A stretch of DNA of 64,000 nt from Cervus elaphus (Eukaryota > Chordata > Mammalia > Artiodactyla > Cervidae), in contig NC_057818.1 of the NCBI RefSeq assembly GCF_910594005.1, forward strand, positions 60,090,001-60,154,000. Direction: 5' to 3'. Position numbers and translations under genes: made by a program. Under the pieces are notes generated by a model. The model was not told the DNA's origin and ran no database searches. It worked only from the letters and a program-made list of their open reading frames with translations. Positions 23,243 through 33,999 of the stretch are shown here, piece after piece; the first letter of the stretch is position 1, and each line of letters opens with the position of its first letter.

Positions 23243-23706
23243 TTAGTTCGGTCACTCAATCATGTCCGATTCTTGTGACCCCGTGAACCGCAGCAGGCCA
23301 GGCCTCTCTCTCCATCACCAACTCCCAGAGTTCACACAAACTCATGCCCATCGAGTCGGTGATGCCATCCAACCATCTCATCCTCTGTTGTCCCCTTCTC
23401 CTCCTGCCCCCAATCCCTCCCAACATTAGGGTCTTTTCCAATGAGTCAACTCTTTGTATGAGGTGGCCAAAGTATTGGAGTTTCAGCTTCAGAATCAGTC
23501 CCTCCAATGAACACCCAGAACCTATCTCCTTCAGGATGGACTGGTTGGATCTCCCTGTAGTCCAAGGGACTCTCAAGAGTCTTCTCCAACACCACAGTTC
23601 AAAAGCATCAATTTTTCAGCTCTTAGCTTTCTTCACAGTCCAACTCTCACATCCATACATGTGACTGGAAAAACCATAGCCTTGACCAGATGGACCTTTG
23701 TTAGCA
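23243..23706 (-). mobile_element. BovB 3' fragment, antisense, in proviral dUTPase
   Basis: About 460 bases of antisense BovB from TTAGTTCGGTCACTCAATC to GGACCTTTG. It lies between dUTPase and protease sequence, and copy B holds the same insertion at 55,336-55,800. It therefore entered the provirus before the duplication. Confidence 0.9.
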
Positions 23707-24040
23707 ACACATTTCTATTAACTCCTCTAATGATATATGGACAGGCAGATTCAACAGTACAGACCAGAAACAATCCTTATGGGCATCATTGGTATCTGAA
23801 TATGCCTGACCAAATATAAATATCAAAATTAATGGTAAAAGATTTTCTGGTCTCCTTGATACTGGATCTGATATTACTATTATTTCCAAACACTTATGGC
23901 CCAAATCATGGCCTATACAAAAAGTCTCTTGCCAAATAGCAGGAATTTCTCAAACCAAAATGCAAGAAGTCTATCAAAGTGTTCAAATATACCCCTGTGA
24001 CGGACCAGAAGGCCAACCTGGAACATTAAGTCCTTATGTG

Positions 24041-24173
24041 GTAAGTGAGTGAAGTGAAGTCACTCAGTTGTGTCTGATTCTTTGCTAACCCATGGACTGT
24101 ATAGCCCATCAGGCTCCTCCATCCATGGGATTCTCCAGGCAAGAATATTGGCGTGGGTTGACATTTCCTTCTT
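24041..24173 (-). mobile_element. Bov-A SINE monomer, antisense, in proviral protease
   Basis: Antisense Bov-A (CACTCAGTTGTGTCTGATTC ... GATTCTCCAGGCAAGAATAT) flanked by the direct repeat CTTATGTG (24,033-24,040 and 24,174-24,181). Same insertion and flank in copy B at 56,138-56,267. Confidence 0.9.
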
Positions 24174-24224
24174 CTTATGTGATAAATGTACCCCTTAATC
24201 TAATAGGAAACACTGACTTATGCA

Positions 24225-24820
24225 ATGGCAAACTCAGATATACATTCCACATTTTTCCTAGGGGCCACTGCTCATTTAAAAAACAAAGCAATTATTAAAA
24301 TAACAGGGAAAAATGACGAGCCTATTTGGACAGAGCAATGTCCCCTTATGAAAGATAAATTACAGGCTGCTAAAGAACTTATAGACACACAATTAAAATC
24401 AAGACATATTGAGGAAGCTTGCTTTCCTTGGAACTCTCCTATTTTTGTTATAAAAAAGAAATTTAAAAAACAGTGTCTCTTAACAGACGTTAGAAAAGTT
24501 AATGCATCTATGAAACCTATGGGTGTATTGCAACTAGGGATCCCATCACCTACTACTATTCCTCAAAATTGGCATATTATTATTATTATTGATTTACAAG
24601 ATTGCTTTTTCAATATACCCCTACACCCTTTAGACCAGGAGAGATTCACTTTCTCTCTCCCTTATCCTAATCATATTGGGTCTCATAAAAGATTTCAATG
24701 GACTATGTTACCTCAAGATATGATTAACAGTCCCACTCTTTGTCAGAATTTTGTAGCCATAGCTTTGCTCCCAATGTGACAACAATTCCCTCATGCATAT
24801 ATCATTAATGGTATACTGTG
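24225..24820 (+). pseudogene. Proviral reverse-transcriptase remnant, copy A
   Basis: RT fingers/palm sequence with the retroviral blocks WNSPIFVIKKK, LLTDVRKVNASMKPMG, IPSPT, IDLQDCFFNIPLHP and LPQDMINSPTLCQNF. Then comes an in-frame stop (TGA at about 24,777). The region where the catalytic Y-x-D-D box should lie reads YIINGIL and a stop (24,797-24,820), so the two catalytic aspartates are absent. Copy B lacks them in the same way. It would otherwise copy viral RNA into DNA. Downstream RNase H sequence is not recognisable. Confidence 0.9.
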
Positions 24821-25293
24821 ACTATAAAAAAGAAAAATGACATTTTTGACACTGAATGGCCATGATATTCTTCAGACGCCAGAAAAAACTGATTAAAATA
24901 AAATCATTTCTGAAAACTGGTTTTTCTTACACATGCAGTTATGAAAAGGTTAACTTGTTAAAATACTTTTTTGAAGCTTCAATTCTGCCTGGGAAACAAA
25001 AACAGGCCTAGGAAAAAGCCATAAGTTAACTCTTATCATGTCCTTGGGATACACAGCCCACTCTATCTGGGACTCCAGTCATAAACAAATTGGAAGAACT
25101 AAAAAAAAAAAAAAAGGTGTTTTTTTTTTTTTTTTTTTTAATTTCAAGCGGAAAACTATCTCTATCCGTCTATCTAAATTTTTCTGTGTCTCAATGTATG
25201 TCTTTTTTTTTTTTTGATAATATGAAGTTAAATGAGCTCTATTTAAATTCAGATGCCTGTGAATTGAAAAATATTCAATATTAAATATAATGT
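24821..25293 (+). other. Degenerate pol remnant between RT and the BovB
   Basis: About 470 bases shared with copy B (57,082-57,556), with two homopolymer-rich tracts (A-run near 25,101 and T-run near 25,120-25,139). I cannot assign thumb or RNase H motifs. A deletion in pol before the duplication is the simplest reading. Confidence 0.5.
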
Positions 25294-26031
25294 TTCAGTT
25301 CAGTTCAGTTCAGTCACTCAGTCATGTCCAACTCTTTGCAACCCCATGAATCTCAGCATGCCAGGCCTCCCTGTCCATCACCATCTCCCAGAGTTTATTC
25401 AAACTCATGTGCATGAAGTCGGTGATGCCACCCAGGCATCTCATCCTCTGTCGTCCCCTTCTCCTCCTGCCCTCAATCCCTCCCAGCATCAGGGTCTTTT
25501 CCAATGAGTCAACTCTTTGCTTGAGGTGGCCAAATATTGGAATTTATGCTTCAGTGTCAGTCCTTCCAGTGAACATCCAGGACTGATCTTCTTTAGGATG
25601 GACTGGTTGGATCTCCTTGCAGTCCAAGGGACTCTCAAGAGTCTTCTCCAACACCACAGTTCAAAAGCATCAATTTTTCACTGCTCAGCTTTCTTCACAA
25701 TCCAACTCTCACATCCATACATGACCACTGGAAAAAGCATAGCCTTGACTAGACGGACCTTTGTTGGCAAAGTAATGTCTCTGCTTTTGAATATGCTGTC
25801 TAGGTAGGTCATAAATTTCCTTCCAAGGTGTAAGAATCTTTGAATTTCATGGCTGAAATCACCATCTGCAGTGATTTTTGAGCCCCCCAAAATAAAGTCT
25901 GACACTGTTTCCACTGTTTCCCCATCTATTTTCCATGAAGTGATGGGACCAGATGCAATAATCTTAGTTTTCTGAATGTTGAGCTTTAAGCCAACTTTTT
26001 CACCGTCCTCTTTCACTTTCATCAAGAGGCT
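25294..26031 (-). mobile_element. BovB 3' fragment, antisense, in proviral pol
   Basis: Starts with TCAGTTCAGTTCAGTTCAGT and ends TTTCATCAAGAGGC. About 740 bases with the RT C-terminal part readable on the minus strand (25,678-26,025). The flanking AAATATAATGT / AAATAAAATGT may be the target duplication. Shared with copy B (57,557-58,295). Confidence 0.9.
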
Positions 26032-26876
26032 GAAATAAAATGTAGAGTTTATTTAAATATAAATATAATTTAAATTGTTTGCTAATCTAATAAAGTCATG
26101 TCTTAAGTCATCAACATTATATAATACTTTTATTGTGCCTAGGTTTAAGGTAAAATAAATTTGTCAACAAAAAGATATACTTTATATATATATATATATA
26201 CTGCTGCTAAGTCGTTTCAGTCGTGTCCAACTCTCTGCAACCCTATAGACGGCAGCCCACCAGCTTCCCCCGTCCCTGGGATTCTCCAGGCAAGAACACT
26301 GGAATGGGTTGCCATTTCCCTCTCCATATATATATAAATATATTGTATATATATATATATATATATAAGTTAGTTGAAAACCTTTAGATAAACTCTGTTA
26401 AAAGTAATAATCTATTATTATAATCGAAAATAATCTCTTAGGATTGGGATAACTTAAATTTCTATAGTTATGCTAAACTAAATAATAAAAAATCAATAAA
26501 TAGCTAGGTCATTTTCAAATAAAATAAGATTTTAAAACATTAATTACTGAACCTACCTTCCTCTTACAGAACTTTTTTCTTACAGAAAACCTAGTTTTGG
26601 ACTATTAATAAATATATATTATATTATATTATATTATATTATAATAAATATATTGTTTAAATATTATGGTATATATGTGTGTGTGTGTGTATTTACATAT
26701 ATAAAAATAAATATATATTATAATATATAATATAATAAGTATATTCACCAATCTATAAAATGCTAATATACAAGACAGTTCATAGTTGCTAATGAAAAAT
26801 AAGATATTTAATAAAAAGGTACAAGGAATGATGATTGGAATGATGAATACAAAAACAGAAAAAAGATTTATGGCAA
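26032..26876. other. Very A+T-rich block with microsatellites
   Basis: About 840 bases between the BovB and the integrase remnant. Contains (TA)n at 26,182-26,200 and 26,326-26,367, an (ATATT)n-type run near 26,612-26,645 and a short (TG)n near 26,672. No retroviral motif seen. Copy B has the same block (58,296-59,186) with different repeat lengths. Confidence 0.7.
26201..26325 (-). mobile_element. Bov-A SINE monomer inside a (TA)n tract, antisense
   Basis: Antisense Bov-A from CTGCTGCTAAGTCGTTTCAG to GGGTTGCCATTTCCCTCTCC, flanked on both sides by TA repeats. Copy B has it at 58,479-58,614 in the same setting. Confidence 0.88.
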
Positions 26877-26980
26877 ATGTATGTACCTCATTGCCCTGAA
26901 CTTTCATCCTCTTCCCTCTTACATGTCTTGATCTATACAAATTCTTCTTTTATATGGGCAACACCTCTCCGAGGTGAAGC

Positions 26981-26991
26981 TACACAACATG
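26981..26991 (+). repeat. Left target-site duplication of the L1 at 26,992-30,814
   Basis: TACACAACATG here and at 30,815-30,825. Copy B shows a single uninterrupted TACACGACAT. Confidence 0.9.
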
Positions 26992-29900
26992 TTTTTGTTT
27001 TTGTTTTTTTTTTTAATTTTTTTATTAGTTGGAGGCTAATTATTTCACAACATTTCAGTGGGTTTTGTCATACATTGATATGAATCAGCCATAGATTTAC
27101 ACTTATTCCCCATCCCGATCCCCCCTCCCACCTCCCTCTCCACCCGATTCCTCTGGGTCTTCCCAGTGTACCAGGCCCGAGCACTTGTCTCATGCATCCC
27201 ACCTGGGCTGGTGATCTGCTTCACCATAGATAGTATACATGCTGTTCTTTTGAAACATCCCACCCTCACCTTCTCCCACAGAGTTCAAAAGTCTGTTCTG
27301 TATTTCTGTGTCTCTTTTTCTGTTTTGCATATAGGGTTATCGTTACCATCTTTCTAAATTCCATATATATGTGTTAGTATGCTGTAATGTTCTTTATCTT
27401 TCTGGCTTACTTCACTCTGTATAATGGGCTCCAGTTTCATCCATCTCATTAGGACTGATTCAAATGAATTCTTTTTAATGGGTGAGTAATATTCCATGGT
27501 GTATATGTACCACAGCTTCCTTATCCATTCATCTGCTGATGGGCATCTAGGTTGCTTCCATGTCCTGGCTATTATAAGCAGTGCTGCGATGAACATTGGG
27601 GTGCACGTGTCTCTTTCAGATCTGGTTTCCTCAGTGTGTATGCCCAGAAGTGGTATTGCTGGGTCATATGGCAGTTCTATTTCCAGTTTTTTAAGGAATC
27701 TCCACACTGTTTTCCATAGTGGCTATACTAGTTTGCATTCCCACCAACAGTGTAAGAGGGTTCCCTTTTCTCCACACCCTCTCCAGCATTTATTGCTTGT
27801 AGACTTTTGGATAGCAGCCATCCTGACTGGCCTGTAATGGTACCTCATTGTGGTTTTGATTTGCATTTCTCTGATAATGAGTGATGTTGAGCACCTTTTC
27901 ATGTGTTTGTTAGCCATCTGTATGTCTTCTTTGGAGAAATGTCTGTTTAGTTCTCTGGCCCATTTTTTGATTGGGTCATTTATTTTTCTGGAATTGTCCT
28001 GTAGGAGTTGCTTGTATATTTTTGAGATTAATCCTTTGTCTGTTTCTTCATTTGCTATTATTTTCTCCCAATCTGAGGGCTGTCTTTTCACCTTACTTAT
28101 AGTTTCCTTTGTAGTGCAAAAGCTTTTAAGTTTCATTAGATCCCATTTGTTTAGTTTTGCTTTTATTTCCAATATTCTGGGAGGTGGGTCATAGGGGATC
28201 TTGCTGTGATTTATGTCGGAGAGTGTTTTGCCTATGTTCTCCTCTAGGAGTTTTATAGTTTCTGGTCTTACATTTAGATCTTTAATCCATTTTGAGTTTA
28301 TTTTTGTGTATGGTGTTAGAAAGTGTTCTAGTTTCATTCTTTTGCAAGTGGTTGACCAGTTTTCCCAGCACCACTTGTTAAAGAGGTTGTCTTTTTTCCA
28401 TTGTATATCCTTGCCTCCTTTGTCAAAGATAAGGTGTCCATAGGTTCGTGGATTTATCTCTGGGCTTTCTATTCTGTTCCATTGATCTATATTTCTGTCT
28501 TTGTGCCAGTACCATACTGTCTTGATGACTGTGGCTTTGTAGTAGCGTCTGAAGTCAGGCAGGTTGATTCCTCCAGTTCCATTCGTCTTTCTCAAGATTA
28601 TTTTGGCTATTCGAGGTTTTTTGTATTTCCATACAAATTGTGAAATTATTTGTTCTAGTTCTGTGAAAAATACCGTTGGTAGCTTGATAGGGATTGCATT
28701 GAATCTATAGATTGCTTTGGGTAGAATAGCCATTTTGACAATATTGATTCTTCCAATCCATGAACACGGTATGTTTCTCCATCTGTTTGTGTCCTCTTTG
28801 ATTTCTTTCATCAGTGTTTTATAGTTTTCTATGTATAGGTCTTTTGTTTCTTTAGGTAGATATACTCCTAAGTATTTTATTCTTTTTGTTGCAATGGTGA
28901 ATGGTATTGTTTCCTTAATTTCTCTTTCTGTTTTTTTCATTGTTAGTATATAGGAATGCAAGGGATTTCTGTGTGTTAAATTTATATCCTGCAACTTTAC
29001 TATATTCATTCATACTATATTCATTAGTTCTAGTAATTTTCTGGTAGAGTCTTTAGGGTTTTCTATGTAGAGGATCATGTCATCTGCAAACAGTGAGAGT
29101 TTCACTTCTTCTTTTCCTATCTGGATTCCTTTTACTTCTTTTTCTGCTCTGACTGCTGTGGCCAAAACTTCCAACACTATGTTGAACAGTAGTGGTGAGA
29201 GTGGGCACCCTTGTCTTGTTCCTGATTTCAGGTGAAATGCTTTCAATTTTTCACCATTGAGGGTGATGCTTGCTGTGGGTTTGTCATATATAGCTTTTAT
29301 TATGTTGAGGTATGTTCCTTCTATTCCTGCTTTTTGGAGAGTTTTAATCATAAATGAGTGTTGAATTTTGTCAAAGGCTTTCTCTGCATCTATTGAGATA
29401 ATCATATGGTTTTTCTCTTTCAATTTGTTAATGTGGTGTATTACATTGATTGATTTGCGGATATTGAAGAATCCTTGCATTCCTGGGATAAAGCCCACTT
29501 GGTCGTGGTGTATGATTTTTTTAATATGTTGTTGGATTCTGTTTGCTAGAATTTTGTTAAGGATTTTTGCATCTATGTTCATCAGTGATATTGGCGTGTA
29601 GTTTTCTTTTTTTGTGGCATCTTTGTCTGATTTTGGAATTAGGGTGATGGTGGCCTCATAGAATGAGTTTGGAAGTTTACCTTCTTCTGCAATTTTCTGG
29701 AAGAGTTTGAGTAAGGTAGGTGTTAGCTCTTCTCTAAATTTTTGGTAGAATTCAGCTGTGAAGCCATCTGGTCCTGGGCTTTTGTTTGCTGGAAGATTTC
29801 TGATTACAGTTTCGATTTCCTTGCCTGTGATGGGTCTGTTAAGATCTTCTATTTCTTCCTGGTTCAGTTTTGGAAAGTTATACTTTTCTAAGAATTTGTC

Positions 29901-30814
29901 CATTTCATCCAAGTTGTCCATTTTATTGGCATAGAGCTGCTGGTAGTAGTCTCTTATGATCCTTTGTATTTCAGTGTTGTCTGTTGTGATCTCTCCATTT
30001 TCATTTCTAATTTTGTTAATTTGGTTCTTCTCTCTTTGGTTCTTAATGAGTCTTGCTAATGGTTTGTCAATTTTGTTTATTTTTTCAAAAAACCAGCTTT
30101 TAGCTTTGTTGATTTTTGCTATGGTCTCTTTAGTTTCTTTTGCATTTATTTCTGCCTTAATTTTTAAGATTTCTTTCCTTCTGCTAACCCTGGGGTTCTT
30201 CATTTCTTCCTTCTCTAATTGCTTTAGGTGTAGAGTTAGGTTATTTATTTGGTTTTTTTCTTGTTTCTTGATGTAAGCCTGTAATGCTATGAACCTTCCC
30301 CTTAGCACTGCTTTTACAGTGTCCCATAGGTTTTGGGTTGTTGTGTTTTCATTTTCATTCATTTCTATACATATTTTGATTTCTTTTTTGATTTCTTCTA
30401 TGACTTGTTGGTTATTCAGAAGCGTGTTATTTAGCCTCCAGGTGTTTGAATTTTTAACAATTTATTTTCCTGTAATTGAGATCTAATCTTACTGCACTGT
30501 GGTCAGAAAAGATGACTGGAATGATTTCAATTTTTTTGAATTTTCCAAGACTAGATTTATGGCCCAGGATGTGATCTATTCTGGAGAAGGTTCCGTGTGC
30601 ACTTGAGAAAAAGGTGAAGTTGATTGTTTTGGGGTGAAATGTCCTATAGATATCAATTAGGTCTAGCGGGTCCATTGTGTCATTTAAAGTTTGTGTTTCC
30701 TTGTTAATTTTCTGTTTAGTTGATCTATCCATAGTTGTGAGTGGGGTATTAAAGTCTCCCACTATTATTGTGTTACTATTAATTTCCTCTTTCATACTCG
30801 TTAGTGTTTGCCGT
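26992..30814 (-). mobile_element. L1-BT-like LINE, antisense, 3.8 kb, nearly open ORF2
   Basis: Minus-strand L1 with its T-tract at the left (about 26,992-27,020), 3' UTR, ORF2 and a 5' truncation inside the endonuclease domain at 30,814. It lies in the provirus integrase and is bracketed by 11-base target duplications. Absent from copy B. It is the best-preserved L1 here. Confidence 0.95.
27354..30795 (-). pseudogene. L1 ORF2, two frame breaks, otherwise open
   Basis: Minus-strand ORF2 in three long open blocks. The first, 30,795-30,454, holds endonuclease motifs (GDFNTPL, SDHSAVRLDL). The second, 30,362-29,010, holds the RT (GTRQGCPLSPLLFN and the intact catalytic FADD). The third, 29,009-27,723, continues with C-terminal sequence into 27,707-27,354. 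The first break, near 30,454-30,462, is identical to one in the L1 at 1,947-6,332. The second, at 28,999-29,025, comes from a local duplication of ACTATATTCATT. A stop separates the 27,723 and 27,707 blocks. With the 5' truncation, no complete protein is possible. Confidence 0.92.
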
Positions 30815-30825
30815 TACACAACATG
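30815..30825 (+). repeat. Right target-site duplication of the L1 at 26,992-30,814
   Basis: Exact repeat of 26,981-26,991. Confidence 0.9.
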
Positions 30826-31573
30826 TTATAACCCACCTTTTAGCTTACTTTGCAATAATGAGAACACCTAATTCTATAAAAACAGACAATGGCCCTGCCT
30901 ATATTTCTAGACAGTTCAAACAATTTTTGCTTTCATTCTCTATTAAACACATTACAGACATCCTTATAATCCACAAACACGAGACATAGTTAAACAAACA
31001 CGTCACACACAGAAACTACAAAAAAATTTTGATTTTTTAAAGGGGAAATGGATAGGAACACTTCTATCGTCCTTATCTAGAGCAGACTCTACTAGATTCC
31101 AATGCAATATGTTCTTTAAGCCTATAATTATTGTTAATATAGCTTGATTTGTTTTGAATTTTTTTTTAAACTTACTGCAAGGAGATATTTTGACAAAAGC
31201 AGAAAAACATTTCGAGACATTGAAGGACACCTCCCTTCCTCTTCCCATTTGGTATCAAGACAGGATAACTAATCAATGGAAATCTAGAAAACTAATCTTA
31301 CAGGGAAAGGGGTATGCTTCTGTTTCTCCAGATGGATCCAACGAACTCACATGGCTTCCTCTTCGGAAGAATCGACCTAAGGGGGACCCCAACATTCAAA
31401 CTAGAGACAAAACAACAAAAGCTTTAGGAGGAAGAAATTCCAGTACAAGCCATGGTGGCTTTAAAACATTTCCAACAAATGCCACTCGATGTCATTGACC
31501 TTATGATCTCCCGACTTGGGGACAGATAAAAACCCTTACTAATCAAGTTGAAAATCTGATTTGTCAACAGGGA

Positions 31574-33356
31574 ATGCCTCGGAATCCTGAAAATTTTTTT
31601 TTGCTATGCTTGCTTTGCTTGCTTTTGCTTCCCCCACTCAGGCTGACTTGATTGATCACACTTATTGGGCTTATGCACCTAATCCCCCTTTTTATTGTAG
31701 GTTCTAGAATGGACAGATATAGGACCAATCGTATCCACTAATGACTCAACACATATGCCCCCTCCTTGGAGCTTGGAGGGGCCCTATCATCCTGAGAGAG
31801 AAGGAAGTCTAATTGACATTTCTCTAGGCTATGAAATCTTTCCTTTATGCATGGGCACAACAAAATTATGTATTAATGTCAGTCGACAAACACGGGCTTT
31901 TGTCCTGCCTCCAAAAAAGAACTTCCACACATTGCTTGGACTGTTTACTGCCCTGTCCTTTTCTGAAAACCATGTCAACACTACCAAAACTCTAGGAAGA
32001 GGACAAAAGTCAGAATGTAAGGGGTTTACTTATAAAGACATTAAATATACTCTATTTACTGAGATAGATGTCAAGCTGAATCAGGGAAATTAATGTTTAT
32101 GGCCAATTACACCATTCTTGATTGGGGACCCCGTGGTATATGGCTATCTAACTGCTCAGGTTATAATAACAGTACTATATGTGATTATGTTATTCAAGTA
32201 ACAGAAAAGATTACCAACAGTTCAATGAAACACTGCCATGAAAAGGACTCCTTGGCTGGCTTGATGGCGAAATGACCCCTTCTCGCCCTCAAATCGTCCT
32301 TGATAAACAGATTGGGCCTAAACAATGGGACATCTGGAAACTTGCAGCAAGCACTGAAGAACTTGGGACTTAGACTGGACATTTCACAGGGACCAATCAG
32401 AGTCATAGTAATTATTTCTTTTATCATCACTCATAGTTCATACAAGCCTGTGTTCCACTTCCTTTTGTTGTAGCTATAGGAAACTTAGAATTCATTAAGA
32501 CTTTATGTTCTGTAACTTGTATAAATTGCAAATTATATAGCTGTCTTAACTCCTCTATTTCCTTAAGAAATGATTCCCTTTTGATTCTTCGATCTCGACG
32601 TGGACTGTGGTTACCAATAAATCTCCAATGGCCCTGGGAAGAAGGTCCTGTGGCTGGACTTGCTTCCTGGTTACTTACTAAACTGATCCAGTGATCTAAA
32701 CGATTCATTGGATGGCTGATTCTCGGCATTTTGGGATTAATAGCTATTTGCACCACTACTGCCATTAATGGCATTGCATTACAAACCTCAATTCAAACAC
32801 ATAATTTTATCCAAAATTGGACTAAAGATGCTCATACTATTTGGGCCACTCAGGCTCAGATAGATGAGGATATTTAAGATGAAATACAAAAACTAAAAAC
32901 AGCCATCAAATGGGTTGGAGATCAATTAATAGATATACAAAAACAGGTGATACTAAAATGTGATTGGAATTCTACTCAATTTTCTGTTGCTCCTGTACTA
33001 TTTAGTCATCGTGCCTACAACTGGGAACAAATCAAATTTCCTTTACAAAACATACATGATAATGTCTCTCTGAATGTACAGTATTACAAAAAGAAATCTT
33101 TGAAACGTCTTCTAAAAATCTGCCATCTTCCACTCATTTGGAAACTTTAGCTGAACAACTAGCTGATCGATTATCTGGGCTAGACCCATGCAGATGGTTT
33201 CCAAGCATCACTCACAGCATTGGGTCAGGAATTATAATTTTGGTGATTGTCTTGACAATTATATTTGTCATTTACTGTTGCCTTCATGCAAAAATGGTTA
33301 AAACTAAACAAACTCAAATGGTTAGAGCCCTTTTTACAAATATTATAAATAAATAA
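31574..33356 (+). pseudogene. Proviral env remnant, copy A
   Basis: Env would be the surface and transmembrane envelope glycoprotein. A candidate start at 31,574 is followed by a leucine/cysteine-rich signal-peptide-like stretch that soon meets a stop. Surface-subunit pieces are readable at 31,755-32,093 and 32,093-32,275, with several N-x-S/T sequons. A furin-type R-S-R-R cleavage motif is still present (32,590-32,601). The transmembrane subunit follows, with a hydrophobic ILGLIAICTT segment, then a stop near 32,876. A final membrane-spanning stretch (IIILVIVLTIIFVIYCC) and short tail end at 33,356. Multiple stops and frameshifts make it non-functional. Confidence 0.9.
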
Positions 33357-33364
33357 GTGAGAAT

Positions 33365-33999
33365 TGTCAGGGGATGTTTAATGGGAGGATTCCTATGTGC
33401 TGTTTCTCATAAATCCTATGTTCCTTATCAGTGGAAAGGCAAGCTGCTCCCAGAGCTGGGGTCACTGTGGGAGACAGGCTTGGGTCTCCCTCAGTAAACA
33501 TTCTCTTTATGACAAAACTTAGTCTCAATCCTCTTTTTTGAGATATGGATTGTCTCCTGACATTATGACTGTTGTTAATCCCTTGTTCCCTTGGTAATGG
33601 TTGCTGCACATTTAGTTTTCTGATCTTTATCATTCTCAAAAGAAATTCCTTGTACAACAGCCTATACATCATCACAAAAAGTTCATTAAAGCACATTTGC
33701 TCCATCAGAGCTTAGGTCTCCATGTCTTTTCTCACTCTCACTCCCCACCCCCTCCCCACCACACCGCCACCCCCGGCTATTTCTCTGGAGCATAGAGACC
33801 CATCGTGCTCTCTCTCCTACACGGGCTTTCAAGTTCCCATCGAGAGGGCAACCTGTGCCTTCGTGAGTGATGCAAGCCCTGTGTCAAGGGCTTTATTGGT
33901 CCTCGGTGTAAACCAGGGACTATCAGCCACTTTCGCTCTTTCACTTCCTTATGATTGACTCCAGACCACCAGGTTTTGGTCCATTAAAGCATCCTAACA
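33365..33999 (+). repeat. 3' LTR of provirus A (635 bp)
   Basis: Begins TGTCAGGGGATGTTTAATGG and ends CATCCTAACA. ATTAAA poly(A)-signal candidate near 33,684. It has a C-rich tract and about 230 bp that the 5' LTR lacks. No clear polypurine tract precedes it, only AAGTGAGAAT. Confidence 0.92.

Larger units (their letters stand above)
22950..24240 (+). pseudogene. Proviral dUTPase-protease remnant, copy A
   Basis: A betaretrovirus-type pro region. dUTPase-like pieces lie just before the BovB insertion (about 23,030-23,240). Aspartic protease follows after it, with the active-site triad motif LLDTGSD (DTG codons 23,858-23,866). The protease is then cut by a Bov-A SINE at 24,041. The dUTPase would limit dUTP misincorporation, and the protease would process Gag and Pol. 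Both are disrupted by the insertions and by stops, and the same insertions are in copy B. Confidence 0.85.
26877..31498 (+). pseudogene. Proviral integrase remnant, split by an L1, copy A
   Basis: Integrase joins viral DNA to the host genome. Its catalytic core begins at about 26,877 and is cut at 26,991 by the L1. It resumes at 30,815 with HLLAYFAIMRTPNSIKTDNG, which holds the second catalytic aspartate (in TDNG). The first catalytic aspartate of copy B (in SIDTNSS) is Tyr here (LIYTNSS). The glutamate region is degenerate. A C-terminal DNA-binding-like stretch (LILQGKGYASVSPDGSNE) is readable at 31,154-31,498. Inactive through mutations and the L1. Confidence 0.88.
20787..33999 (+). mobile_element. 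Class II (betaretrovirus-like) endogenous provirus, copy A
   Basis: Order: 5' LTR, lysine-type primer binding site, gag, dUTPase/protease, pol, env, 3' LTR, bounded by 6-bp CCTGTC repeats. All reading frames are broken. The betaretroviral assignment rests on the primer type, a dUTPase joined to protease, the gag finger arrangement and the 6-bp footprint. Nested inside are BovB at 23,243-23,706, a Bov-A SINE at 24,041-24,173, BovB at 25,294-26,031, a SINE at 26,201-26,325 and an L1 at 26,992-30,814. All but the last also occur in copy B. Confidence 0.94.

Noticed and set aside
27850..28643. Several plus-strand open frames of 76-114 codons within 27,850-28,643, and similar ones at 41,057-41,850
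   Set aside because: They are the reverse strand of L1 ORF2. The same peptides recur at every L1 in the window, so they are shadows and not genes.
29010..30362. 450-codon frame considered as an active L1 ORF2
   Set aside because: It is 5'-truncated, broken at 28,999-29,025 and near 30,454, and has no promoter or ORF1.
33357..33364. Polypurine tract before the 3' LTR
   Set aside because: Only a weak AAGTGAGAAT-like run is present, too short and mixed to call.
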